From Pseudomonadota bacterium (lineage in GTDB: Bacteria; Pseudomonadota; Gammaproteobacteria; Burkholderiales; Rhodocyclaceae), in assembly GCA_018261905.1 (NCBI GenBank), contig JAGTRU010000007.1:1-64000 (forward strand): a stretch of 64,000 nucleotides of DNA. Direction: 5' to 3'. Shown piece by piece: positions 32,207-42,040 of this stretch. Both the position numbers and the translations under genes were made by a program. How positions within the stretch are numbered: the first letter of the stretch is position 1; every line of letters begins with the position of its first letter. The notes below the pieces were generated by a model. That model was given only the letters and a program-made list of their open reading frames with translations. It did no database searches and was not told the DNA's origin.

Positions 32207-34078
32207 CTAGCGCTTGAGCGATTTAGGCAGCTTGAAGACCCACATCGAGCCGCCCTGCGTCACCTGCTTGGTCAGGTCGGCCAGGTCGCCGCCCCAGAGC
32301 GGCACGGCGCCGCCGTAACCGGACTGGATGCCGATGAACTGCTCGCCATCCATTTCCCAGGTGATCGGCACCGAAACCACGCCGGAGCCGGTCTGGAACT
32401 TCCACAGTTCCTTGCCGTTTTTCGCATCGAAGGCCTTGACGTAGCCGTCCGAGGTACCGGTGAACACGAGGCCGCCGGCGGTGGTCATGGTGCCGGCCCA
32501 GAGCGGGAATTTCTCCTTGTGCTCCCAGGCGATCTTGCCGGTCTTCGGGTCCAGCGCGCGCAGCGTGCCGACGTGGTCATCGAACAGCTTCTTGATGCGG
32601 AAACCCTGACCAAGGTAGGCCGAGCCGGCCTTGTAGGTCAGCTTTTCAGTCCAGTAGTCCATCGCCCAGTGGTTGGCGGGAATGTAGAACAGCTCGGTCT
32701 GCGGGCTGTAGCTCATCGGCATCCAGTTGGTGCCGCCCAGGAAGGGCGGCGAGACGAACACCGAGTCGCCCTTTTCGGCGCCGTCCTTGGGCAGCGGCGG
32801 CCGGTTGCCCTTCTCGATCGGCCGGCCGGTCTTGAGATCGAAACCGGAAGCCCAGGTAATGCCTTCGACAAACGGCCAGGCACCGATCAGCGCCGTCGGC
32901 TTGTTCGGGTAGCCGGCACCGCTGGTCAGCTTCTCGCGGTCGGTGACGAAGAAGAAGCCGTTGCGGTCGGCGTGCGCCGAGGCCTTGACCGGCTTGCCGG
33001 TCTTCGGATCCTTGTATTCGAAGAGCACGACCGAGTTGTTGCCGGAGAAGTCCCAGGCATCGTTCGGGGTGTGCTGGAAGAAGCCCTTCAACTCGCCGGT
33101 GCTGGCGTCGACATAGGCCTGGCCGGAGGTGAACAGGCTGTCCCAGTTGCGCGGATCGTCGCCTTCCTTGGTGCGGTGCCAGGTGTTCCACGGGGCCGGA
33201 TTGCCGGCGCCGATCACCACCATGTTCTTTTCGACGTCATAGCTGGCCGTCTGCCAGGGCGCGCCGCCGCCGTGATTCCAGGCGTCGACCAGCTTGCCCT
33301 CCTTGTCGCGCGGCCAGGACGGCGCTTCCTTGTCGCCGGTCGGGGTCGATTCCTTGCCGTTCAGGCGGCCCATGTGGCCTTCGACCATCGGTCGTGCCCA
33401 GACTTCCTCGCCGGTATCCGGATCGCGTGCGAACAACCAGCCGACGACGCCGAACTCGTCACCCGACGAACCATGCACCAGCAGCACCTTGCCGCTCTTC
33501 TCGTCCTTGACCACGAAGGGCGCGCCGGTCATCGTGTAGCCGACCTTGTGGTCGCCGAACTTCTTGCGCCAGGCGACCTTGCCGGTGTCCTTGTCGAGCG
33601 CGACGATGGCCGCGTCGAGCGTGCCGAAGTAGATCTTGTTGCCGTAGATGGCGGCGCCGCGATTGACCACGTCGCAGCACGGACGAATGTCGTCGGGCAG
33701 GCGGGCTTCATATTCCCAGAGACGTTTGCCGGTACGGGCGTCGATCGCGAAGATGCGCGAATACGACGCGGTGACGTAGATCACGCCGTCGTGCACCAGC
33801 GCCTGCGCTTCCTGGCCACGCTGCTTTTCGCCGCCGAAGGAGAAGCTCCAGGCCGGCACCAGGTGCTCGACGTTTTTGGTATTGACCTTGCTCAGCGGGC
33901 TGAAGCGCTGTGCCTTGAGGCCGAGGCCGTAGGACAGCACATCGCCGGTCGTCTTGTCGTCATTAAGGATGTCTTCCCAAGTGACATTGCTGCCGACGGC
34001 GCTGGCCGGAGCACCGAAAGTCGCAGCGACCAGCGCGGCAAGCAGAGCCTGACGGGGATTGAACCGGGTTGATTTCAT
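32207..34078 (-). CDS. exaA: PQQ-dependent alcohol dehydrogenase, calcium-type signature (ExaA/PedE-like)
   Basis: A 623-residue periplasmic quinoprotein with signal peptide (residues 1-28), the PQQ-stacking disulfide Cys134-Cys135 (RPCCDV), metal ligands in SSGDEFG and GNPAPWN, and the catalytic Asp343 in AWDFSG. The residue two on is Ser345, as in calcium-dependent ExaA/PedE, not Asp. The protein is about 28 residues longer than the lanthanide-type copy and carries an insertion near residues 245-270. It would oxidise ethanol and other primary alcohols. It starts an operon with the pentapeptide protein and a cytochrome, and is divergent from a histidine kinase gene that probably regulates it. 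Confidence 0.9.
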   Translation of the reverse strand: MKSTRFNPRQALLAALVAATFGAPASAVGSNVTWEDILNDDKTTGDVLSYGLGLKAQRFSPLSKVNTKNVEHLVPAWSFSFGGEKQRGQEAQALVHDGVIYVTASYSRIFAIDARTGKRLWEYEARLPDDIRPCCDVVNRGAAIYGNKIYFGTLDAAIVALDKDTGKVAWRKKFGDHKVGYTMTGAPFVVKDEKSGKVLLVHGSSGDEFGVVGWLFARDPDTGEEVWARPMVEGHMGRLNGKESTPTGDKEAPSWPRDKEGKLVDAWNHGGGAPWQTASYDVEKNMVVIGAGNPAPWNTWHRTKEGDDPRNWDSLFTSGQAYVDASTGELKGFFQHTPNDAWDFSGNNSVVLFEYKDPKTGKPVKASAHADRNGFFFVTDREKLTSGAGYPNKPTALIGAWPFVEGITWASGFDLKTGRPIEKGNRPPLPKDGAEKGDSVFVSPPFLGGTNWMPMSYSPQTELFYIPANHWAMDYWTEKLTYKAGSAYLGQGFRIKKLFDDHVGTLRALDPKTGKIAWEHKEKFPLWAGTMTTAGGLVFTGTSDGYVKAFDAKNGKELWKFQTGSGVVSVPITWEMDGEQFIGIQSGYGGAVPLWGGDLADLTKQVTQGGSMWVFKLPKSLKR

Positions 34079-34180
34079 TTTTCTTTCGTCTCCAGATTAT
34101 GTCGTTGAGGCCCGGGCAAGCGGACCAGCCCGTCCATTCCAACAGGCGAGCCGAGTATAGGAAGCACTTGGGCGGCAAGT

Positions 34181-34221
34181 CTCGGGACAAGCTCCCCGAC
34201 AAACCGGGAAAAATTCCCGAG
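34181..34221. promoter_or_regulatory. Inverted repeats between exaA-like gene and kinase
   Basis: CTCGGGA (34181) and TCCCGAG (34215) form a widely spaced dyad, and CGGGAA-AAA-TTCCCG at 34205-34219 is a perfect compact palindrome. They lie 100-140 bp before the dehydrogenase start and 60-100 bp before the kinase start. A response-regulator binding site is likely. No sigma-54 element is visible for this dehydrogenase. Confidence 0.4.
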
Positions 34222-34283
34222 TGCATTTCGGCCCGGTATGAAACCTGCTGTGCTGACTCCATCAACCACTGGAGGGGCACGCG

Positions 34284-35591
34284 ATGGATCTCAGAAAGCG
34301 GCTGGTCGGTCATCTTGGGGCGCTGCTTGGCGGCCTGATGCTGGTCGCCCTACTGGTCAATCTGTATTCGCTGCGCCAAGACATTGATACCGAGGTTGGC
34401 GCTTCGGAACGCCTGGTTGATGTCCTGCTCGCCGCCGGCCAGCTAGCGCCCGGACTGCCGCCGACCGTGGCAGCGCAACACCTGCACGCCATTGTCGAGG
34501 GCCGCAATTTGCGCCACCTGAACATCAGTCCGGATGCCAGTACCGCGCCAGCCGGCCCGACGCTCAGCACCCGGCTGGCCAATTGGCTCGGTGTCGAATC
34601 GACCGCCCAGGCCGGCCAATTGATCCGTCTCGGCGAGCACAGCCTGCGTATCGCCCCCAATCCGGCCTCGGAAATCGAGGAACGCCTGGGCGACACTGTT
34701 CGACTTTGTATCACCCTGTTGTTCTTTTCTGGAGCAACCCTGCTCGTCGCCTGGCGTGCCGCCGACCGGGCGCTGGCCCCGGTACGCGAACTGGAAGCCG
34801 GCCTGCAACGCCTGGCCAGGGGCGACAGCCAAGCCACCCTGCCGCCCTTCGCCTTGCGCGAATTCCGCCGGGTGGCCGCCGCCATCGACCAGTTGGCGAC
34901 CGCATTGAGCGACTCCCAGGCCGCCCGCCGCCAGCTTTCGCAACAATTGATCGAGATCCAGGAAGACGAGCGCCGGACACTGGCAAGGGAATTGCATGAC
35001 GAGATGGGGCAAACACTGACCGCCATCGGCGTGACCGCTGCCTACCTTGAGCGCCATGCCGGCCAACTCGCCGCCGGACAGATCGTCGAATGTGCCGGCG
35101 ACCTGCGGCGCGATGTGAAGACCAGTGGCGAACAGTTGCGCGCCATGCTCCGTCAGCTACGCCCGCACGGTCTGGATGCCACGGCCCTGGCCAGCGCCTT
35201 GCGGGAGTTGGTCGGCAGTTGGCAGCAGCGCACGGCGGAGATCGAGTTCAGTCTGGCCCTGCCGGGCGGTTTGCCGGTGATGGGCGAGACGGCGGGGCTG
35301 GTGCTTTACCGCGTTGTGCAGGAGGCATTGACCAATGTCGTCCGGCACAGCGGGGCGCGGCACTGCCGGGTCAGTATCGAGGTCGCGGCACAAACGCTGC
35401 AGCTCAGCGTGCAGGACGATGGCCAGGGCTTGCCGGCGACGGGCCCGGCCCGGCGTGGCGGCCTGCTGGGAATGGAAGAACGGCTGGCCATGGCAGGCGG
35501 CAGCCTGACGGTGGACAGTGGGCCGAACGGCCTGCATTTGCAGGTCAGCCTGCCGCTGAAGCGAGAAGAACAACCGGAGGAACACGCATGA
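34284..35591 (+). CDS. Sensor histidine kinase of the quinoprotein island
   Basis: A 435-residue kinase with one N-terminal membrane helix (LGALLGGLMLVALLVNLYSL), a periplasmic domain of about 110 residues, a second helix near 147-165, a HAMP domain, and a HisKA_3 core with ARELHDEMGQ (His near 238) and an ATPase domain with EALTNVVRHSGA and GLLGMEERL. It is divergent from the calcium-type dehydrogenase and overlaps its partner response regulator by 4 bp. By position it resembles PedS2/ExaD-type sensors that switch PQQ dehydrogenases. The specific signal is unknown. Its periplasmic domain differs from that of the other kinase of the island (22635-24026). Confidence 0.88.
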   Translation: MDLRKRLVGHLGALLGGLMLVALLVNLYSLRQDIDTEVGASERLVDVLLAAGQLAPGLPPTVAAQHLHAIVEGRNLRHLNISPDASTAPAGPTLSTRLANWLGVESTAQAGQLIRLGEHSLRIAPNPASEIEERLGDTVRLCITLLFFSGATLLVAWRAADRALAPVRELEAGLQRLARGDSQATLPPFALREFRRVAAAIDQLATALSDSQAARRQLSQQLIEIQEDERRTLARELHDEMGQTLTAIGVTAAYLERHAGQLAAGQIVECAGDLRRDVKTSGEQLRAMLRQLRPHGLDATALASALRELVGSWQQRTAEIEFSLALPGGLPVMGETAGLVLYRVVQEALTNVVRHSGARHCRVSIEVAAQTLQLSVQDDGQGLPATGPARRGGLLGMEERLAMAGGSLTVDSGPNGLHLQVSLPLKREEQPEEHA

Positions 35592-36235
35592 TCCGCATTA
35601 TTCTGGTCGATGACCACGCTGTCGTCAGAACCGGCTACCGCCGCCTGCTCGACGCCGAACCCGGCCTGCAGGTGGTCGGCGAAGCCGCCAGCGCCGACGA
35701 GGCCAACGCCCTGGCCTTGCGCAGCGCCGCCGATGTCGCGCTGGTCGATCTCAGCCTGCGCGGCAGCAGCGGCATCGAGGCGATCCGCGGCATGCTGGCG
35801 CGCCAGCCGGAGCTGAAAATCCTCGTCCTCTCCATGCACGAAGGCGCCGGCCACGTCACCCAGGCCCTGCGCAGCGGCGCCCGCGGCTACCTAACCAAAT
35901 ATTGCGAACCGGGCGACGTGATCGACGGCATTCGCCGGGTTGCCGCCGGCAAGCGCGTCTTCTCGCCGGAAATCGCCCTGGTCCTGGCCGAGGAAGCGGC
36001 GGCCGGCGACGGCGCCCTGGCCCACCTGACGCCACGCGAATTCGAGGTACTGCGCATGCTGGCACACGGCGAATCGGCCAATGGCATCGCCAGTTCGATG
36101 CACCTCAGCCAGAAGACGGTGCTCAACTACCTCACCCTGATCCGGCAGAAGCTCAATGCCGACAACGATTTCAAACTGCTCCACCTGGCGGCCCGGCATG
36201 GCCTGGTGGACATGAGCCATGCCATCAATGCCTGA
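35588..36235 (+). CDS. LuxR-type response regulator (AgmR/PedR2-like)
   Basis: A 215-residue regulator with receiver Asp54 (ALVDLSLRGSSG) and a C-terminal LuxR HTH (LTPREFEVLRMLAHGES, then HLSQKTVLNYLTLIRQKL). Regulators of this class control PQQ alcohol dehydrogenases in pseudomonads. It follows the kinase gene with ATGA overlap. Candidate targets are the divergent calcium-type dehydrogenase operon with its dyads at 34181-34221, and the Cache protein gene 36 bp downstream. Confidence 0.9.
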   Translation: MIRIILVDDHAVVRTGYRRLLDAEPGLQVVGEAASADEANALALRSAADVALVDLSLRGSSGIEAIRGMLARQPELKILVLSMHEGAGHVTQALRSGARGYLTKYCEPGDVIDGIRRVAAGKRVFSPEIALVLAEEAAAGDGALAHLTPREFEVLRMLAHGESANGIASSMHLSQKTVLNYLTLIRQKLNADNDFKLLHLAARHGLVDMSHAINA

Positions 36236-36271
36236 ACAACGACCCTTTCCATACCATCCGGAGACAACTCA

Positions 36272-37126
36272 ATGCAAAAGACCCACCTCAAATCCGGCCT
36301 GGCCGGGCTGCTGATGCTCGCCGCCGGCTCGCTGGCCAACGCTGCCGAGCATGCCACGCCGCGCGAAGCGCGCGCCCTCTTCGACCAGGCCGTCAAGTAC
36401 CTGCAGGCCAACGGCCCGGAACAGGCCTGGAGCGCCTTCAACAACAAGAAGGGACCGTTCGTCAAAAAGGACCTTTACGTTTATGTCATCGACCGCCAGG
36501 GCGTCTATGTCGCCAACGGCGCAGCGCCGGACAGCCTGATCGGTCTCAAGGTGCTGGACACCGTCGATGCCGCCGGCGAACCGCTGTTCCGCCAGATGAT
36601 CGCGGTCACCGAGAAACAGGAAGAAGCCAGCATCCGTTACGTCTGGCTGAACCGCAAGAGCAACCGGGTCGAACCGAAAGTAGCCTGGGTGCACCGCGAC
36701 GGCGAATACATCCTCGGCGTCGGCTACTATGCACCACGCGCGACGGCCGACGATGCCCGCCAACTGCTCGACAAGGCCAGTGCCGCGATCAAGCAACAGG
36801 GCATGGCCAAGGCCCTGAGCAGTTTCAACGACCCGCGCGGGGCCTTCGTGCACGACGACCTCTACGTTTTTGCCGTCAATCTGAAAAGCGGCAAGTTCGA
36901 GGCGCACGGCATGAATCCGAAATGGACCGGCACCGATGCCCACGACCTGCACGATGTCGAAGGCCATTCGTTGGTCAAGGAAATGCTGAGCCTGGCCAAG
37001 AGCAAGGGCGAAGGTACCGTCGATTACGTCTGGCGCAACCCGGTGACCAATGCCGTGGAAAAGAAACGCACCTTCGTCCGTCGCGAAAACGGCAGCCTGA
37101 TCGGCGTTGGCTTCTATACCGAATAA
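36272..37126 (+). CDS. Exported tandem Cache-domain protein
   Basis: A 284-residue periplasmic protein with a signal peptide (LAGLLMLAAGSLANAAE) and two tandem single-Cache-like repeats, about residues 28-155 and 158-284. Each starts with an AxxLLD/ALFDQA helix and has an AFNNKKGPFVKKDLYVYV or SFNDPRGAFVHDDLYVFA strand, and each ends in an LGVGYY or IGVGFY strand. Cache domains bind small ligands such as organic acids. With no membrane anchor or output domain it may bind ligand and interact with a sensor, for instance the Cache kinase encoded next. A strong terminator follows, so it belongs to the kinase/regulator operon upstream. Confidence 0.8.
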   Translation: MQKTHLKSGLAGLLMLAAGSLANAAEHATPREARALFDQAVKYLQANGPEQAWSAFNNKKGPFVKKDLYVYVIDRQGVYVANGAAPDSLIGLKVLDTVDAAGEPLFRQMIAVTEKQEEASIRYVWLNRKSNRVEPKVAWVHRDGEYILGVGYYAPRATADDARQLLDKASAAIKQQGMAKALSSFNDPRGAFVHDDLYVFAVNLKSGKFEAHGMNPKWTGTDAHDLHDVEGHSLVKEMLSLAKSKGEGTVDYVWRNPVTNAVEKKRTFVRRENGSLIGVGFYTE

Positions 37127-37146
37127 GCCAATTGCGCTCGCTTCCC

Positions 37147-37172
37147 AACCGGCCCGCGTGGCCGGTTTTTTT
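37147..37172 (+). terminator. Intrinsic terminator
   Basis: AACCGGCC-CGCGT-GGCCGGTT followed by TTTTT, 20 bp after the Cache protein stop. Confidence 0.85.
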
Positions 37173-37319
37173 GTTGACCAAGACCACTCGCATGTTGCCG
37201 AAGGGGGGCCGAAAGAGGATACTACTAAAGTAATATAAAAATAATTCAGCACCTTTGTTTGGCAGGGCGTGGCGGATCGGTTTTGACCAGCCCACTGCCG
37301 AAGGATGGGGGGAGGCATC

Positions 37320-39587
37320 ATGTTGGCGCTATTGAATCACCTTAGCATCCGTAACCGGATCTGGGGCATCGTCGCCATTTTCATCGGCAGCATCATCGCC
37401 GGCAGCGCGGTTGACATCGTGATGCTGAAAAAAACGCTGCAGCAGGAAAAAGAATCCACCATTCGCCAGGTCGTCGAGAACGGCTATAGCGTCGTCGCGC
37501 ACTATGAGGCGCTCCAGCGCAGTGGTCAGCTCGACCGGCAGACCGCCCAGACGGCGGCCCTCAGCGCGGTCAAGGGGATGCGCTACAACGGCCAGGAATA
37601 TTTCTGGATCAACGACGACCAGACACCGGCGCGGATGCTGATGCACCCCATCGCGAGCGAACTCGACGGCCTGCCCCTGCTCGATGCCAAGTTCAATTGC
37701 GCCACCGCCCTGCGTAGCGGCACGGAAGGCCCATTCACGCCGACCGACGGGAAAAAGAATCTGACCGAGGCCTTTGCCGAAGCGATCGCGAAAACCGGCG
37801 ACGGCTATGTCACCTATCGCTGGTCGAAGGCCTTGCCGGGTGGCGGCACAACCCCGGCACAGTTCCCCAAACTTTCCTATGTCAAGAAATTCGCCCCCTG
37901 GGGCTGGGTGATCGGCTCCGGCATCTACGTCGACGACATCGATGCCGCCATCTACAAGCGGGCCACCCAGTTCCTCATGCTCTGGCTGGGCGCCGGTGCC
38001 CTGTTGCTGCTGCTGGCCAGCCTCATTGCCCGCAGCATCACCCATCCGCTACGCGCCACGATGCAGGCGATGCATGGTATCGCCCGGGGCGAAGCCGGCC
38101 TCGATCAGCGGCTGGCGGTCGAAGGCCACAGCGAGATCGGCGAACTGGCCGGCCATTTCAATGAAATGCTCGACCAACTGCAGAGCCGGGATCTGGCGCT
38201 GCTCAAACACCAGGCCGGACTCGAACGGGAAGTCTCCAGCCGCACGGCCAGCCTGCAGGAAGCCAATCGGCAACTGGATGCGGAACTGGCCGAACGCCGA
38301 CAGGCCGAGCAAGCCCTGCAAGACAGTGAGGAACAATTCCGTGGCATCGCCAGCGTTGCCCAGGACGCCATCATCACGATCAATGAGCGGGGCGAGATTA
38401 CGTTTTGGAATCCGGCCGCCGAGAAGATATTCGGCTATCGCCGCGAGCAGGCGCTCGGCCGGGACATGCATGCCTTGATCGCCCCCGAGCGCTTTTATGC
38501 GGCCTATCACCACGGGAAGCAGCAGTTCGTCCTCTCCGGCCAAGGCCCGGCCGTCGGAAGAACCCTCGAATTGACCGCCCGCCGCCAGGATGGTCAGGAA
38601 TTCCCCATCGAGCTTTCGCTGTCGGCCATCTTCCTGCACGGGGCGTGGTCGAGCGTCGGGATCGTCCGCGACATCAGCGAACGCAAACGCCAGGAAAAGG
38701 AACAGCAGGAAAATTTCGCCCAGGTCCGGGCCTTGAACGAGCGCCTGGAAAACGCCCAGAACCAGCTTCTGCAGGCCGAGAAAATGGCTTCCATCGGCCA
38801 GTTGGCCGCCGGTGTCGCCCACGAGATCAACAATCCGATCGGCTTCATCAGTTCCAATCTGGGCACCCTGAAAACCTACGTCGACGACCTGCTGGACATC
38901 GTTCACACCTATAGCCAGGCCGAATCCCTGCTGACCGGACAAGGCGAGATCCTGAGCGCCATCCAGGCCAAGAAAGAGCAGGCCGACCTCGACTTCCTGA
39001 GTAAGGATGTTCAGGTTCTGCTCAAGGAATCGCGCGACGGGATCGTCCGGGTGACCAAGATCGTCAAGGACCTCAAGGATTTTTCCCGCATCGACAGCGA
39101 AGACTGGGGCGAAGCCGATCTCGAGCGGGGATTGGACAATACGCTCAACATCGTCTGGAACCAAATCAAGCACAAGGCCGATATCGTCAAGGAATACGGC
39201 GCGCTGCCGGCGGTCGAATGCCTCGGTTCGCAGCTCAACCAGGTCTTCATGAATCTGCTGCTCAACGCCGCCCAGGCCATCGAAACGCACGGTACCATCA
39301 GCCTGCGCACCGGCTGCAGCGGTGACCGGGTATGGGTCGAGATTGCCGATACCGGCCGCGGTATCTCGCCGGAAAACCAGAAACGCATCTTCGACCCCTT
39401 CTTCACCACCCGGGCCATCGGCCAGGGCACCGGCCTCGGTCTCTCCCTGGCCTACAGCATCGTGCGCAAACACCATGGCAAACTCGAGGTACAGAGCGAA
39501 GTCGGGCGCGGTAGCTGCTTCCGCATTGAACTGCCGTGCCACCAACCGAATCCGGTCGACGCCGTAGCCGAGCTTGCCGAAAGCTGA
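37320..39587 (+). CDS. Cache-HAMP-PAS sensor histidine kinase
   Basis: A 755-residue membrane kinase: first helix near residues 15-35, a periplasmic single Cache domain (YFWINDDQTPARMLMHP, then APWGWVIGSGIYVDDID), second helix near 220-240, HAMP, coiled coil, PAS domain (QDAIITINERGEITFWN), then histidine kinase core with GVAHEINNPIGFI and ATPase motifs VEIADTGRGISP and GTGLGLSLAYSIV. ATG 37320 has GGAGG directly upstream; the ATG at 37305 has none. No partner regulator is adjacent; the orphan receiver protein at 42812 is a candidate. Cache sensors often detect carboxylates or other small molecules. Confidence 0.88.
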   Translation: MLALLNHLSIRNRIWGIVAIFIGSIIAGSAVDIVMLKKTLQQEKESTIRQVVENGYSVVAHYEALQRSGQLDRQTAQTAALSAVKGMRYNGQEYFWINDDQTPARMLMHPIASELDGLPLLDAKFNCATALRSGTEGPFTPTDGKKNLTEAFAEAIAKTGDGYVTYRWSKALPGGGTTPAQFPKLSYVKKFAPWGWVIGSGIYVDDIDAAIYKRATQFLMLWLGAGALLLLLASLIARSITHPLRATMQAMHGIARGEAGLDQRLAVEGHSEIGELAGHFNEMLDQLQSRDLALLKHQAGLEREVSSRTASLQEANRQLDAELAERRQAEQALQDSEEQFRGIASVAQDAIITINERGEITFWNPAAEKIFGYRREQALGRDMHALIAPERFYAAYHHGKQQFVLSGQGPAVGRTLELTARRQDGQEFPIELSLSAIFLHGAWSSVGIVRDISERKRQEKEQQENFAQVRALNERLENAQNQLLQAEKMASIGQLAAGVAHEINNPIGFISSNLGTLKTYVDDLLDIVHTYSQAESLLTGQGEILSAIQAKKEQADLDFLSKDVQVLLKESRDGIVRVTKIVKDLKDFSRIDSEDWGEADLERGLDNTLNIVWNQIKHKADIVKEYGALPAVECLGSQLNQVFMNLLLNAAQAIETHGTISLRTGCSGDRVWVEIADTGRGISPENQKRIFDPFFTTRAIGQGTGLGLSLAYSIVRKHHGKLEVQSEVGRGSCFRIELPCHQPNPVDAVAELAES

Positions 39588-39670
39588 GCTGACGGCCGGG
39601 CCGGCAACGGAGGCCCCCGGCACCGCGCCAAAGCCGGGCGCCGGCAACGGGCGCCCGGCAGACCGGGGGG

Positions 39671-39913
39671 TCAGGCGGGGTAAAGCTCAATGATCCATTG
39701 AGCGAATAGTTTTATTTGCTGCCTGTCCCACTCCGGCCCGCCCATTGGCATCCCCCCACTGGCAACTTCGAGCAGGACCAGCGTTGCGTATTTTTTGACC
39801 GATTCGAGATTATGCAAGTCCAGATTCCCGCCATCCTGCATCGGGATCTTCAGCATGCAATCGCGATCGCCCGGCCGGAATAATGGTTTGATGTCCTGCT
39901 CAAAAGATGTCAT
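39671..39913 (-). CDS. Small conserved-looking protein
   Basis: An 80-residue protein with AAGGAG seven bases before ATG 39913. The opening SFEQDIKPLFRPGDRDCM and the ending GMPMGGPEWDRQQIKLFAQWI resemble a family of small proteins with FxxDIxPLFR...D, MPCDGPW and a final FRRWI-like helix, sometimes fused to oxidoreductase domains; they are distantly like cytochrome c but have no CxxCH. No haem site is present. Function unknown. Confidence 0.65.
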   Translation of the reverse strand: MTSFEQDIKPLFRPGDRDCMLKIPMQDGGNLDLHNLESVKKYATLVLLEVASGGMPMGGPEWDRQQIKLFAQWIIELYPA

Positions 39914-40100
39914 GCAAAACTCCTTCGTCGTTGGGGCAAGCAATAAATGTCCGGGCATGGCCGCTGCCCCGCCGGTCATGCGGACCTCGGATCCAAGGGC
40001 TGGATCCGTCGCCGAAAGACGGCGAATAGCCATATATCATAATTCGCACTAACCCGTCTGCCTTTTCCGGCCGAAACGGCAAGACGCCAACCCGGGCGAC

Positions 40101-40156
40101 AACAGTGCTCGGCCTGCACTGTTCCAGGTTTGAACACCTGCTGCTCAATTGAGCAC
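40101..40156. promoter_or_regulatory. Cluster of inverted repeats upstream of the aldehyde dehydrogenase
   Basis: Three adjoining dyads: AACAGTGC-N7-GCACTGTT (40101-40123), TGTTC-N7-GAACA (40120-40136) and TGCTC-AATT-GAGCA (40142-40155). The half-site GTGYTC/GARCAC recurs in them and in the 28894-28922 region. The cluster lies about 100-150 bp upstream of the sigma-54-like element at 40254, a normal enhancer position. The rest of 39914-40374 shows no gene. Confidence 0.5.
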
Positions 40157-40253
40157 ATTGGCATCAACAAAACACCCGGCGACGCCTCGCGAAAAAACAT
40201 CAACCGATTGATTTACATGAATTTTTAAAAACATGGCCCGCTCTCCATCGGGC

Positions 40254-40269
40254 TGGCACACGGCATGCG
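40254..40269 (+). promoter_or_regulatory. Probable sigma-54 promoter of the aldehyde dehydrogenase
   Basis: TGGCAC-ACGGC-ATGCG keeps the invariant GG and GC at the correct 10-bp spacing, but the -12 element reads ATGC rather than TTGC. It lies about 105 bp upstream of the start codon at 40375. Confidence 0.45.
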
Positions 40270-40374
40270 ACTTATCTGGCACGAGACAAGGCAAGACAGC
40301 CGATCAATATCCGGCTAGCCCGGCCGGTCTTCTACCTTTGTTCGCAACCCCAATCCTAGAATCAGGAGACATCT

Positions 40375-41895
<1,521 letters not shown>

Positions 41896-42040
41896 CCGGG
41901 CAATGCCGCGGCCAGGCTCGTCATGACTTGGCCGCGCCTTCCCGGCAGGCATCTCCTCCACTGGCCCAGTTGCGGGCAATTTTCGGGGGCGGGCAACCGC
42001 CCCCTTTTTTTCCGACCGTTTTCCCCGCCAGGAGAAAGCC

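Noticed and set aside
29052-34072. Long antisense frames of 849 (minus) and 820 (plus) codons over the two PQQ dehydrogenases
   Set aside because: Both are shadows of the dehydrogenase genes; the real genes have signal peptides, PQQ motifs and ribosome binding sites.
40270-40295. Second sigma-54-like site TGGCACGAGACAAGGC
   Set aside because: The GG-to-GC spacing is 11 rather than 10 and the -12 element is poor.
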